A stretch of DNA of 64,000 bases from Azoarcus indigens (GTDB lineage Bacteria; Pseudomonadota; Gammaproteobacteria; Burkholderiales; Rhodocyclaceae): NCBI RefSeq assembly GCF_004361735.1, contig NZ_SNVV01000003.1, forward strand, positions 124,001-188,000. Direction: 5' to 3'. The notes beneath the pieces were generated by a model. It was not told where the DNA came from. It ran no database searches and was given only the letters and a program-made list of their open reading frames with translations. A program made the position numbers and the translations under genes. This document shows, piece by piece, positions 17,033 through 25,710 of the stretch (position 1 is its first letter; the number at the start of each line of letters is the position of its first letter).

Positions 17033-18435
17033 TTGTCTGCTCTCAGACCGACGTAGGAAGCCGCCTCTCCACGCCTTACCAGCAGCGTTACCTGCTGCCC
17101 TTCCTTGATGGAGCCGACAAGGCGGTTGAACTCGTCCAGTGACTTCAGGCGGGATTGCTTGCCCCCGGTCACGATCGCCATCACCACGTCGCCTTGCTGA
17201 AGCTCCGCTCTCGCCGCCGGACCCTGCACGCGCTCGACCACAAGCCCTTCCTGTTCGCCAATCTCTTTGCGCTGGGCCGGCGTGGGCATCTGCAACACCA
17301 GGCCAAGTCGGTTCGGTGCTGCCTGGCCCTTGGTCGGCGTCTTGCGCTCGGCCGCCGGGTCCTGCCATTCGCCTACACTCACCATCAGATCCCGCTGCGT
17401 GCCGTTGCGCACCACCTGCATCGGCACCTTGGCGCCAGGCTGGCTGGAAGCGACGATGCGCGGCAGATCGCTGGAATTGTCCACGAGCTTGCCGTCGAAG
17501 CGGACGATGACATCCCCCTGCTCCACGCCGGCTTTCGCTGCCGGTCCGTTTGGCTCCACCGCGCTCACCAGCGCGCCTGCCGCACGCTTCAAACCAAAGC
17601 TATCCGCGAGATCGCGCGAAACCTCCTGAATGGCGACACCGATGCGCCCCCGCTGGACCCTGCCCGCGTTGCGCAACTGCTGCTGCACATCCATCGCCAC
17701 ATCGATGGGAATCGCAAATGAAAGCCCCATGAAGCCGCCGGTGCGGCTGTAGATCTGCGAGTTGATCCCGACAACTTCGCCCTGCAGGTTGAACAGAGGG
17801 CCGCCGGAGTTGCCCGGATTGATAGCAACGTCGGTCTGAATGAAGGGAACAAAGTTCTCGTCAGGCAGGCTGCGCCCCTTTGCGCTCACGATTCCTGCTG
17901 TCACCGTCTGATCGAAACCGAAGGGCGAGCCGATTGCGACCACCCATTCCCCCACCTTCAGCCGTGCAGGATCGCCCAGCACCACCCTAGGCAAGGCCGC
18001 GGCCTCGATCTTGATCAGGGCGATATCGCTACGCAGGTCAGCGCCCACCACCGTTGCGCGGAATTCGCGTTTGTCCGCCAAGCGGACAAGAATCTCCTCT
18101 GCCTCATCCACCACATGCGCATTGGTGAGGATGTAGCCATCTGCGCTGATGATGAAGCCGGAGCCCAGCGAGCGGTTATCCGGGTCCAGGCGCGGGCCGT
18201 CCTGATGCCGCGGAATGAAGCGCCGGAAGAAGTCGAACATCGGATCATTCTCATCCAGGCCCGGTACCCCGGCCTGCGACGGCGCCCGCGTCTGCGTCGT
18301 GCTGATATTGACCACTGCCCTGCCCTGCCGCTCAACCAACTGGGTGAAATCAGGCAGGGTCACCCCGGCGGCTGACGCAACAAAAGGAAGGGTGATAGCG
18401 AGACTCGCCATCACCCGTGAGACAAAGCGCATCAT
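17029..18435 (-). CDS. mucD: DegP/MucD-type periplasmic serine protease
   Basis: A 468-residue HtrA-family protease and chaperone of the periplasm. It has an N-terminal signal peptide ending near ASA/AG (MMRFVSRVMASLAITLPFVASAAG). The catalytic triad is visible in LTNAHVV (His), SDIALIKIE (Asp) and GNSGGPLFN (Ser). Two PDZ domains follow (residues about 270-360 and 380-465). I chose the ATG at 18435, which overlaps the rseC stop. Being inside the rpoE operon fits control by sigma-E. Confidence 0.93.
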   Translation of the reverse strand: MMRFVSRVMASLAITLPFVASAAGVTLPDFTQLVERQGRAVVNISTTQTRAPSQAGVPGLDENDPMFDFFRRFIPRHQDGPRLDPDNRSLGSGFIISADGYILTNAHVVDEAEEILVRLADKREFRATVVGADLRSDIALIKIEAAALPRVVLGDPARLKVGEWVVAIGSPFGFDQTVTAGIVSAKGRSLPDENFVPFIQTDVAINPGNSGGPLFNLQGEVVGINSQIYSRTGGFMGLSFAIPIDVAMDVQQQLRNAGRVQRGRIGVAIQEVSRDLADSFGLKRAAGALVSAVEPNGPAAKAGVEQGDVIVRFDGKLVDNSSDLPRIVASSQPGAKVPMQVVRNGTQRDLMVSVGEWQDPAAERKTPTKGQAAPNRLGLVLQMPTPAQRKEIGEQEGLVVERVQGPAARAELQQGDVVMAIVTGGKQSRLKSLDEFNRLVGSIKEGQQVTLLVRRGEAASYVGLRADK

Positions 18436-18896
18436 TTGTCCTGCACCCCTCCCTGCGTGCACCTCATGCCTCGGGCAAGCATCTGCACGCTGAGCCCGGA
18501 AACCCAGCGGGAGTGCCTCACCAGGAGACGATTGACTCCCAACGCCACCATCAGTCCGCCCAATCCGCCCAACGCAACCCCCAGATCCCCGGGATAGATC
18601 AGGCCGGCTGAAGCGCCTCCAAGCAAAAGCAGAAGAATACTCAAGCCGTAGGACAAAAGGGCTGCTTTCAACGGCGCCCCCTCCTGCACCTGCAGGCTTA
18701 CCTCATCACCGACAGCGGCTCCAATCCGGTTCGCCAAAATAAAAACCGAGCTCTTCTTTCCGAAGACCTCGGTAATTCTTGCCGCACCACATCCGCCAGG
18801 CTCACCGCAACGACCGCAACCGCTTCTCGTCGTTGCCCTCACCCAGACCAAACCGTTAGCTACCCGCTCAACCCGGCCAACAACTTCCATCATCAA
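18432..18896 (-). CDS. rseC: RseC/MucC-type positive regulator of sigma-E
   Basis: A 154-residue membrane protein with a Cys-rich N-terminus (CGRCGEPGGCG, resembling the RseC/SoxR-reducing complex pattern) and two membrane segments around residues 80-125. RseC-family proteins modulate sigma-E or help reduce SoxR. The ATG at 18896 is followed by two more ATG codons, and the start overlaps the rseB stop. Assignment rests on the Cys motif and on the rpoE-rseA-rseB-rseC order. Confidence 0.9.
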   Translation of the reverse strand: MMMEVVGRVERVANGLVWVRATTRSGCGRCGEPGGCGAARITEVFGKKSSVFILANRIGAAVGDEVSLQVQEGAPLKAALLSYGLSILLLLLGGASAGLIYPGDLGVALGGLGGLMVALGVNRLLVRHSRWVSGLSVQMLARGMRCTQGGVQDK

Positions 18897-19873
18897 CTAG
18901 AGGGCTCAACCCCGTCAGCCAGTTGCCGAAGGGTCTTCAAGGGAACCTCGCCCAAGGCTGTGATTCTGTGGCTTCCTGTTATACGCCGGTAGATATTGAT
19001 CGCCCCGCTGGCAGTAACCTCGCTTCCCTCGCCCTCTCCACCTGCCCCCGCAGGCTCGATGAAAAGGGATATGGAAGCCATGCCGTCGCTGTAAACCATG
19101 TGCACTGTCTTGTCGTGCTCATTCCCCAAGGGGCGCATGACCACCGACATGAGCGCAAACCCCGGCAACCCTGCCCGGACGGTCCAGCCACTCTCGTTCT
19201 TCGCCACCTCGTCGCCGCGGGCATTCACCACCCTCCAGCCTTCGGCCTGCGGATACCTGCTCTTGAGCAAGCGGCGCTCGATCTCCCCACCGATCTTCAC
19301 TTCACTGAACGAAATCTGCTCTACAACCGCGCCCTTCTCGTCGAGCATCTTCGATTTCAGTAAGAGGCCGGACTGCGCCTCTGCCCACAGCACATAGCCG
19401 TAGCGAAGATCGTCCTTCGGCTCAAGGACGATGGCCTGGGCCTCAAGACCGGCAATGCGGCCCATTTCGCCCTTCCGGATGCGATAGCTGTCGGTCAGAC
19501 CCGCAAAAGAGGACGAAGTACCCGGAACCCGGGCAGGGAAAGTACGACGGCCCACGGGCTGGTCAATAATGATGGTCTGCTGCTCGGGCAGTACACACCG
19601 CACCTCTCCGCCGTTGCGGACAACCTCCCGTGGGCTCCCGTCAAGGACCTCCAGCCGCTCATACTCTCCGCTCGCGTCCACCTTGTGTGCAATGCGAGAC
19701 GTCTCCATCTGCTGGCCGGACTGATAGGTGAAAGTGCCTACGTAGTTTAATCGCTGGCTGGCTAGCGCAATACGCGACAACCAGGAAAGAGAATCCGCCT
19801 GGTGAGCCTCAGCAAACACCTGCGTACCGAGCAGAGCCGTGCACAATCCCAGCACGGCTGTGAAACATCTCAT
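18893..19873 (-). CDS. rseB: Sigma-E regulatory protein RseB/MucB
   Basis: A 326-residue periplasmic protein that binds RseA and protects it from proteolysis until lipid or lipopolysaccharide signals arrive. It has a signal peptide (MRCFTAVLGLCTALLGTQVFA) and the N-terminal domain marker LNYVGTFTYQSGQQMETSRI. The MucB/RseB fold continues to the end. It is translationally coupled to rseA and rseC through 4-base overlaps. Confidence 0.95.
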   Translation of the reverse strand: MRCFTAVLGLCTALLGTQVFAEAHQADSLSWLSRIALASQRLNYVGTFTYQSGQQMETSRIAHKVDASGEYERLEVLDGSPREVVRNGGEVRCVLPEQQTIIIDQPVGRRTFPARVPGTSSSFAGLTDSYRIRKGEMGRIAGLEAQAIVLEPKDDLRYGYVLWAEAQSGLLLKSKMLDEKGAVVEQISFSEVKIGGEIERRLLKSRYPQAEGWRVVNARGDEVAKNESGWTVRAGLPGFALMSVVMRPLGNEHDKTVHMVYSDGMASISLFIEPAGAGGEGEGSEVTASGAINIYRRITGSHRITALGEVPLKTLRQLADGVEPSS

Positions 19874-20427
19874 TGCTCGATATCCTGCCGTGGCTCCGAC
19901 ACCGCCCTGACATATTGAACGGCACCCGACATGGGGCCGGCACCGACCCCCTGATGGGCAAAGAGGTACTCGCGGTGCAGATCATTCGCGCTGGCCGGAC
20001 GACTAATACGCGGCACCGCCAGGGATACCGGTGCGATACCGATGGGCCCAGGTGCGACGCGCTGAGCCACAGTCAGCTGCTGAGTAGGAACCTGCTGATC
20101 CGAATACAAGGCACTGGCAACCCAGCCGACAGCGGCAACGCCCATCACCGATGCGGCGATCGGCATCAGAGACTGCCATGCGCTCTGCCCTACCCTGGGC
20201 ACAGACGAAGGCGAAAGCACGGTGGGTGCGGCGTCGATTTCAGCCATGACCTTAGAAAGGAATTTCGAATCGCTGACGTCCCCGTCGCCCCGCAATGCAT
20301 CGCCGATCAAGCAATAAGAGGCCCACACATCTCTTAGATCTCGATCATTTTTCAGCCCTTGGAACACAGGGCGTGCTGAATGCTCATCCAAGTCACCATC
20401 CAGCAGTGCAGACAGCTTGTCCTTCAT
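19870..20427 (-). CDS. rseA: Anti-sigma-E factor RseA/MucA
   Basis: A 185-residue single-span membrane protein. The cytoplasmic N-terminus (MKDKLSALLDGDLDEHSARP, then WASYCLIGDALRG) is the sigma-binding domain. A membrane helix lies at about residues 85-105 (LMPIAASVMGVAAVGWVASALY), and a short periplasmic tail follows. The ATG at 20427 has an AGGTGG ribosome site five bases upstream and is preferred to a GTG at 20436. It follows rpoE by 9 bases. Confidence 0.94.
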   Translation of the reverse strand: MKDKLSALLDGDLDEHSARPVFQGLKNDRDLRDVWASYCLIGDALRGDGDVSDSKFLSKVMAEIDAAPTVLSPSSVPRVGQSAWQSLMPIAASVMGVAAVGWVASALYSDQQVPTQQLTVAQRVAPGPIGIAPVSLAVPRISRPASANDLHREYLFAHQGVGAGPMSGAVQYVRAVSEPRQDIEQ

Positions 20428-20436
20428 ACGAACCAC

Positions 20437-21036
20437 CTACCAACGTTTGTCCGGAGCCGTATCTAGCAACGGCCTCAGTCGTTCCGCTATCGCCTCGCGG
20501 GCACGGAAAATCCGCGACCGCACCGTCCCGATCGGGCACTCCATGATGCCGGCAATCTCCTCGTAGCTGAGACCTTCCAGCTCACGCAGCATGATTGCCG
20601 TTCTCAGCTCTTCGGGGAGCTCAGCCATGGCTGCGTCCACCGTCTCCCCGATCTGCCTCGTCATCAACAACCGCTCGGGTGTGTTGATGTCGCGCAGTTG
20701 GTCTCCATCCTCGAAAGTCTCCGCCTCCTCAGAGTCGAAGCCCGTCGAGGTCGGCGCCCGCCTACCTTGTGAAACCAGGTAGTTCTTCGCCGTATTGATC
20801 CCGATCCGGTAAAGCCAGGTGTAGAACGCGCTGTCGCCCCGGAAGGAACCAAGCGCCCGGTAGGCCTTGATGAAGGTCTCCTGCGCCACGTCCTCGACTT
20901 CCGCCGGATCGCGAATCAACCTGGAAAGCAGCCTGTGCAGCTTCCGCTGGTACTTGGATACCAACAAGCCGTAGGCCTGCTTGTCACCGCGCTGGACGCG
21001 CTCGACAAGCTGCTGATCGATCTCGCGATCACTCAT
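20437..21036 (-). CDS. rpoE: ECF sigma factor RpoE/AlgU
   Basis: The 199-residue extracytoplasmic-function sigma factor of the envelope stress response. Region 2 shows DVAQETFIKAYRALGSFRGDSAFYTWLYRI. Region 4 shows LPEELRTAIMLRELEGLSYEEIAGIMECPIGTVRSRIFRARE. The frame is open far upstream, but the ATG at 21036 (MSDREIDQQLVERVQ) matches homologues. It is the first gene of the rpoE-rseA-rseB-rseC-mucD-glutaredoxin unit and has a sigma-E-like and a sigma-70-like promoter upstream. Confidence 0.97.
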   Translation of the reverse strand: MSDREIDQQLVERVQRGDKQAYGLLVSKYQRKLHRLLSRLIRDPAEVEDVAQETFIKAYRALGSFRGDSAFYTWLYRIGINTAKNYLVSQGRRAPTSTGFDSEEAETFEDGDQLRDINTPERLLMTRQIGETVDAAMAELPEELRTAIMLRELEGLSYEEIAGIMECPIGTVRSRIFRAREAIAERLRPLLDTAPDKRW

Positions 21037-21079
21037 GGGGGCGTTTTCTTCTTCGCGTTTGAGATGACAAAACCGCGCA

Positions 21080-21109
21080 AGTATAAGCGACCGCCCACTT
21101 TCTCGCCAA
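21080..21109 (-). promoter_or_regulatory. Sigma-70-type promoter of rpoE
   Basis: On the minus strand TTGGCG (21109-21104) and TATACT (21085-21080) are spaced by 18 bases, 44 bases upstream of the rpoE start codon. This would give basal expression. Confidence 0.65.
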
Positions 21110-21125
21110 AAGCCGAAAACAGAGA

Positions 21126-21153
21126 GACAGACACGGGGTGTAAAAATTAGTTC
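21126..21153 (-). promoter_or_regulatory. Sigma-E-like autoregulatory promoter of rpoE
   Basis: On the minus strand GAACTA (21153-21148) and TCTGTC (21131-21126) are 16 bases apart. This is close to the GAACTT-N16-TCTGA form used by RpoE/AlgU and suggests positive autoregulation from a distal start. Confidence 0.6.
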
Positions 21154-21205
21154 AGATGCCGAAAGGGGATTAGTGCCCAGTGCGGCAAGAATCACGCTTT
21201 TTCCG

Positions 21206-21232
21206 TTGGCACTATCCCTTGCGTGATATATT
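21206..21232 (+). promoter_or_regulatory. Possible nadB promoter
   Basis: TTGGCA (21206-21211) and TATATT (21227-21232) lie upstream of nadB. Spacing is only 15 bases, so the call is tentative. Confidence 0.35.
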
Positions 21233-21262
21233 TCAACGCTTCGCTCCTGCCCTACCGACATC

Positions 21263-22864
21263 TTGTTAAAACAATACGATGTTCTAATCCTCGGCAGCGG
21301 CACGGCGGGACAGTCGCTCGCCCTGCGCCTTGCCGACCGGCTCAATGTCGCCCTGGTCACCAAACGCGAACTCACTGACAGCGCCAGCTCCTGGGCACAA
21401 GGTGGCATCGCAGCCGTCCTCGACACGACCGACAGCGTCGAAGATCACATCCAGGATACTTTCACCGCCGGCGCAGGACTCTGCGATCCAGCGGCGACCC
21501 GCTTCGTCGTCGAGCACAGCCGGGAAGCTATCGAATGGTTGATACACCGCGGAGTCCCCTTTACCCGCGAAGATCATTCCAATCTCGGCTACCACCTGAC
21601 TCGTGAGGGCGGCCATTCCCACCGGCGCATCATCCACGCCGCCGACGCCACCGGGGCGGCAGTTCAGGCCACCCTGGGCGAAGAGGTACGGGCTCACCCG
21701 AACATCCATATCTACGAACATCACATTGCCGTCGATCTCATCATCGGCGACAAAGTGGGCCATCCTGGTGCAGGGTGCATGGGTGCCTACGTGCTGGATA
21801 TCGGTTCCGACAAGGTCCTGACCTTCAGCGCCAGGAATACCGTGCTAGCCACCGGCGGCGCAGGCAAGGCCTATCTCTATACGACCAATCCGGATGTCGC
21901 GACCGGCGATGGCATTGCCATGGCCTGGCGGGCCGGCTGCCGGGTGGCGAACATGGAATTCATCCAGTTCCATCCCACCTGCCTATATCACCCCAGCGCA
22001 AAGTCTTTCCTGATTTCGGAGGCAGTCCGCGGAGAAGGCGGTTTGCTCAGGCTGCCGGACGGTACCCGGTTCATGCCGGAGCATGACTCCAGGGCAGAGC
22101 TTGCTCCCCGCGACATCGTTGCTCGTGCGATCGACTTCGAGATGAAGAAGCGCGGCCTGGATTGCGTCTACCTGGATATCAGCCACAAGCCAGCCGCGTG
22201 GCTACGGGATCACTTCCCGAACATCCATGCGCGCTGCCTCGAACTCGGCATAGATATCACCAAGGAGCCTATTCCCGTAGTCCCTGCTGCACACTACACG
22301 TGCGGCGGCATCGTTACCGACATGAGCGCACGCACTGACGTGCTTAATCTCTATGCCGTAGGCGAATCGGCGTGCACTGGACTTCACGGCGCCAACAGAC
22401 TCGCCAGCAATTCACTACTGGAATGCCTGGTGTTTGGCGCCGCCGCAGCCGAAGACATTCTCTCCAAGCCCCAAATCAGCCCGAGAACGCTTCCGGAATG
22501 GGATGAGAGCCGAGTCACAGATGCCGATGAAGAGGTCGTGATCACCCATAACTGGGCCGAGTTGCGTAGGGCCATGTGGGATTATGTCGGGATCGTTCGG
22601 ACAACGAAGCGCCTACAGCGCGCTCAGCACAGGATTAGACTGCTCGCACGGGAAATCGAGGAGTTCTATTCCAACTTCCGGGTTTCCAACAATCTGATCG
22701 AACTGCGAAATCTGGTTGTCACAGCCGACCTGATTGTCCGCTGCGCTCTTCAACGCAAGGAGAGCCGCGGACTCCACCACTCCCGCGACTACCCGGACCT
22801 TCTCCCCGAAGCGCGCAATACCGTGCTGCGTCCCGGCGTCAGGCGGACTCGGCGCTCCGCTTGA
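21263..22864 (+). CDS. nadB: L-aspartate oxidase
   Basis: A 533-residue FAD enzyme that oxidises L-aspartate to iminoaspartate, the first step of de novo NAD synthesis. The Rossmann motif [10 protein letters not shown] is at the N-terminus. The active-site regions [19 protein letters not shown]-like ([11 protein letters not shown]), EFIQFHPT and HYTCGGI match the succinate dehydrogenase/NadB flavoprotein family. The start appears to be TTG at 21263, since no in-frame ATG follows the upstream stop at 21224. It is divergent from rpoE, the same neighbourhood as in enterobacteria, and its 3' end overlaps ygfX by 26 bases in convergent orientation. Confidence 0.96.
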   Translation: MLKQYDVLILGSGTAGQSLALRLADRLNVALVTKRELTDSASSWAQGGIAAVLDTTDSVEDHIQDTFTAGAGLCDPAATRFVVEHSREAIEWLIHRGVPFTREDHSNLGYHLTREGGHSHRRIIHAADATGAAVQATLGEEVRAHPNIHIYEHHIAVDLIIGDKVGHPGAGCMGAYVLDIGSDKVLTFSARNTVLATGGAGKAYLYTTNPDVATGDGIAMAWRAGCRVANMEFIQFHPTCLYHPSAKSFLISEAVRGEGGLLRLPDGTRFMPEHDSRAELAPRDIVARAIDFEMKKRGLDCVYLDISHKPAAWLRDHFPNIHARCLELGIDITKEPIPVVPAAHYTCGGIVTDMSARTDVLNLYAVGESACTGLHGANRLASNSLLECLVFGAAAAEDILSKPQISPRTLPEWDESRVTDADEEVVITHNWAELRRAMWDYVGIVRTTKRLQRAQHRIRLLAREIEEFYSNFRVSNNLIELRNLVVTADLIVRCALQRKESRGLHHSRDYPDLLPEARNTVLRPGVRRTRRSA

Positions 22865-23297
22865 AAGCAAGCAGCCGCAGCCATATCCGAAACGCTCGCC
22901 ATTCATCCACCTTCATGTTTCGCGGCACGAGCCCGAGGCGGAACAGCCCCCGGGCCGTGTGTATTTCATCATCGGCCAAGCCAATCCAAAGAATAAAGCC
23001 GAAGTCGACCGCGCCAGCCTGAACCCGTAGCGTTCTGATTCCTCCCTCACGGCCTATTTTCAAGGAGCCGTCCGACTGCAGGACAAAACTGGTTTCGGCT
23101 TTTGCCATTTCGACCCTTCCCGCCATGAATGCCGAGAGAGCAATAAGACTTATCAGAAATAAGTCGGGCACGGAAAAATTCGGAATGGAAACAAAAAGCG
23201 CCAGCCCCGCTGCAATGTGAAACAGCAGAACCGACGCCATCAACTCCCGTGAAGGAGTGAGTTGTATTTCACGTGGAAACGATACTCCCGTCTCCAC
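22839..23297 (-). CDS. YgfX/CptA-like membrane protein
   Basis: A 152-residue protein with two adjacent membrane helices at about residues 21-60 ([16 protein letters not shown] and [15 protein letters not shown]), followed by a soluble domain. This is the layout of the YgfX (CptA) family. In enterobacteria ygfX is paired with sdhE and has been described as a membrane toxin acting on the cytoskeleton. Here no sdhE is adjacent. The stop overlaps the end of nadB. It follows fabF closely (8 bases), so it may be the last gene of the fab cluster. Family call is by length, topology and position. Confidence 0.65.
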   Translation of the reverse strand: METGVSFPREIQLTPSRELMASVLLFHIAAGLALFVSIPNFSVPDLFLISLIALSAFMAGRVEMAKAETSFVLQSDGSLKIGREGGIRTLRVQAGAVDFGFILWIGLADDEIHTARGLFRLGLVPRNMKVDEWRAFRIWLRLLAFKRSAESA

Positions 23298-23305
23298 AAC
23301 TAAGC

Positions 23306-24541
23306 CTACGCCTTACGAAAAATCAGGGAACCGTTGGTTCCGCCGAAACCGAAGTTATTCTTCAGTGCGAAATCGATCTTCATCGGGCGGGCAACATTCG
23401 CGCAGTAATCAAGATCACATTCAGGATCCTGCTCGAAAATATTGATCGTCGGCGGAGAAACTTGGTGATGAAGCGCCAGTACGGTAAATACCGACTCCAC
23501 ACCACCAGCCCCGCCTAACAAATGGCCAGTCATGGATTTAGTGGAATTGACCACCAGGCCTTTTGCGGCATCCACGCCAAATGCAAGCTTGATCGCATCA
23601 GTCTCGTTCTTGTCACCCAGCGGCGTTGAGGTGCCATGAGCATTCAAGTATTGAATCTGATCCGGATTCACCCCTGCATTTTTCATGGCATTCAACATGC
23701 TGCGACGTGGCCCATCCGTGTCGGGTGCGGTCATGTGGTATGCATCACCGCTCATGCCAAAGCCCGCGAGCTCCGCATAGATCTTCGCTCCACGGCGACG
23801 CGCATGCTCATATTCTTCAAGCACAAGCACGCCGGCACCTTCACCAAGAACGAAGCCGTCCCTGTCCTTGTCCCATGGACGACTGGCTGTTGCAGGGTCG
23901 TCGTTCCGCGTAGACAAGGCCTTGGCAGAGGAAAAACCACCGATGGCAAGCGAGGTCACGGTCGATTCTGCGCCACCGCAAACCATCACGTCCGCATCGC
24001 CATACTCGATCATGCGCGCACCGCTGCCTATGGCATGCAGGCCCGTGGTGCAGGCCGTTACCACGGCGATGTTCGGCCCCTTCATGCCAAACATAATTGA
24101 AAGATTTCCGGAGATCATGTTGATGATCGTGCCCGGGATAAAGAAGGGAGAAATCTTGCGAGGGCCACCGCCGAGATAATCGTCGTGGGTTTCCTCGATC
24201 ATTGGCAGGCCGCCGATGCCGGAGCCGATATTGATGCCAATACGGTCCGCATTGGCCTCCGTCACTTCAATTCCGGAATCGCGAATGGCCTGAATTCCGG
24301 CCGCCATCCCGTAATGAATGAATACATCCATCCGCCTGGCCTCCTTGGGAGACAAATAGGCGGAGACATCAAAATCCTTCACTTCACCAGCGATTCTCGC
24401 GGCGAAATTGCTCGCATCGAAACGCGTGATCGGACCAATGCCGCTTTTCCCGGCAAGCACATTTTCCCAGGCTTCGGAAACGCTATTGCCGACCGGCGAG
24501 ACAATTCCCAGTCCGGTGACGACGACTCTACGACGCGACAC
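23306..24541 (-). CDS. fabF: 3-oxoacyl-[acyl-carrier-protein] synthase II
   Basis: A 411-residue condensing enzyme that elongates acyl-ACP with malonyl-ACP. It starts [16 protein letters not shown]. The catalytic Cys is in [19 protein letters not shown], and the two His are in [11 protein letters not shown] and [14 protein letters not shown]. The start is GTG at 24541 with GGAG 7 bases upstream. It lies directly after acpP, as in most Gram-negative bacteria. Confidence 0.97.
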   Translation of the reverse strand: MSRRRVVVTGLGIVSPVGNSVSEAWENVLAGKSGIGPITRFDASNFAARIAGEVKDFDVSAYLSPKEARRMDVFIHYGMAAGIQAIRDSGIEVTEANADRIGINIGSGIGGLPMIEETHDDYLGGGPRKISPFFIPGTIINMISGNLSIMFGMKGPNIAVVTACTTGLHAIGSGARMIEYGDADVMVCGGAESTVTSLAIGGFSSAKALSTRNDDPATASRPWDKDRDGFVLGEGAGVLVLEEYEHARRRGAKIYAELAGFGMSGDAYHMTAPDTDGPRRSMLNAMKNAGVNPDQIQYLNAHGTSTPLGDKNETDAIKLAFGVDAAKGLVVNSTKSMTGHLLGGAGGVESVFTVLALHHQVSPPTINIFEQDPECDLDYCANVARPMKIDFALKNNFGFGGTNGSLIFRKA

Positions 24542-24574
24542 AGGCTAACTCCGTATGAAAATCAGGGCGGAGAG

Positions 24575-24613
24575 AAAAAGACCGATCCGGATCCCGCTCG
24601 TCGCGAGACCCGG
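24575..24613 (-). terminator. Imperfect hairpin between acpP and fabF
   Basis: On the minus strand an 11-pair stem with two G-T pairs (CCGGGTCTCGC against GCGGGATCCGG) is followed after 7 bases by TTTTTC. It could act as a partial terminator or an mRNA 3' stabiliser that keeps acpP mRNA more abundant than fabF. Confidence 0.45.
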
Positions 24614-24625
24614 AAGGAAAACGGA

Positions 24626-24865
24626 TTACTTCTTCAGGTGAGCGTTGACGTAGTCAATCGCCTGCTGGACGGTCGTGATCTTCTCTGCTTCCTCGTCCGG
24701 GATTTCGCACTCGAATTCTTCTTCCAGCGCCATGACCAGTTCCACGGTGTCCAGCGAATCCGCGCCCAGATCGTCCACGAACGAAGACTCGTTCTTGATC
24801 TCCGATTCGTTTACGCCAAGTTGCTCAGCGACGATCTTCTTGACGCGCTGTTCGATGTTCTCCAT
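24626..24865 (-). CDS. acpP: Acyl carrier protein
   Basis: A 79-residue acidic protein that carries the growing acyl chain on phosphopantetheine. The attachment Ser is in [18 protein letters not shown]. The ATG at 24865 ([17 protein letters not shown]) matches homologues and has GGAAGGAGT upstream. It sits between fabG and fabF, with its own promoter-like -10 and terminators on both sides. Confidence 0.98.
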   Translation of the reverse strand: MENIEQRVKKIVAEQLGVNESEIKNESSFVDDLGADSLDTVELVMALEEEFECEIPDEEAEKITTVQQAIDYVNAHLKK

Positions 24866-24917
24866 GAACAAACTCCTTCCCTGAAAGATGCAGGTATGTA
24901 AGAAAAAAAGCCGGCGT

Positions 24918-24923
24918 ATTCTA
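24918..24923 (-). promoter_or_regulatory. Extended -10 promoter of acpP
   Basis: The minus strand reads TGG-TAGAAT (hexamer 24923-24918), a TGn extended -10, 53 bases upstream of the acpP start. No good -35 is seen at 16-18 bases, as expected for an extended -10. It lies immediately after the T run of the fabG terminator. Confidence 0.5.
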
Positions 24924-24925
24924 CC

Positions 24926-24960
24926 AAAAAGGACCGCATCCGCTATCGCGGCCTGCGGTC
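24926..24960 (-). terminator. Terminator overlapping the fabG stop codon
   Basis: GACCGCA and TGCGGTC pair around an inner GCCGC/GCGGA stem, followed on the minus strand by CTTTTT. The 5' arm begins inside the fabG stop codon, so translation to the end of fabG would compete with hairpin formation. Confidence 0.65.
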
Positions 24961-25708
24961 AGGACATATACATGCCGCCGTTGACATGCAGCGTCGTTCC
25001 AGTGACATAGGCCGCCGCCGGCGAGGCCAGGAAAGCGACCGCTCCCGCGATCTCTTCTGGCCGACCCAAACGCCCCAGGGCAATCTGCCCCAAGAGAGCG
25101 TCGCGCGAGGCGTCCGGCAGGGCCTTGGTCATATCGGTATCGATGAAGCCAGGCGCCACGCAGTTCACTGTGATGTTGCGGCTCCCCAGTTCACGTGCCA
25201 GTGCCCGGCTCATTCCGGCAACGCCCGCCTTTGCCGCAGCATAGTTGGCCTGCCCGGGATTGCCAGCGCTACCGACCACCGACGTGATGTTGATGATGCG
25301 GCCTTGCCTAGCCTTCATCATGCCGCGCATCACAAGGCGGGAGAATCGGAAGACAGCCTTGAGATTGGTGTCAATGACCGAATCCCATTCCTCATCCTTC
25401 ATCCGCATCGCAAGGTTGTCGCGAGTAATGCCGGCGTTGTTAACAAGGATGGTGACTGCGCCATGGAGTTTTTCGATCTCCCCGATCAGCGCTTCACTTG
25501 CCGCGGCATCGGTCACGTCTACCGCAAGGCCACTTCCTTTGATGCCAGCATCTGTTAGCGCCTTGGCAATGTCCGCAGCGCCTTCAGGGGTCGTCGCCGT
25601 GCCCACCACGGTCGCCCCGAGGCGACCCAACTCCATTGCCACCGCCCGGCCAATACCGCGGGAAGCTCCGGTGACCAGCGCCACCTGCCCTTCAAGGGAA
25701 AAACTCAT
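24959..25708 (-). CDS. fabG: 3-oxoacyl-[acyl-carrier-protein] reductase
   Basis: A 249-residue short-chain dehydrogenase that reduces 3-oxoacyl-ACP with NADPH. It has the cofactor motif TGASRGIGRA, NNAG, the catalytic Ser in ITSVVGSAG and YAAAKAG with the catalytic Tyr-Lys pair. It begins 2 bases after fabD ends. Confidence 0.97.
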   Translation of the reverse strand: MSFSLEGQVALVTGASRGIGRAVAMELGRLGATVVGTATTPEGAADIAKALTDAGIKGSGLAVDVTDAAASEALIGEIEKLHGAVTILVNNAGITRDNLAMRMKDEEWDSVIDTNLKAVFRFSRLVMRGMMKARQGRIINITSVVGSAGNPGQANYAAAKAGVAGMSRALARELGSRNITVNCVAPGFIDTDMTKALPDASRDALLGQIALGRLGRPEEIAGAVAFLASPAAAYVTGTTLHVNGGMYMS

Positions 25709-25710
25709 CG

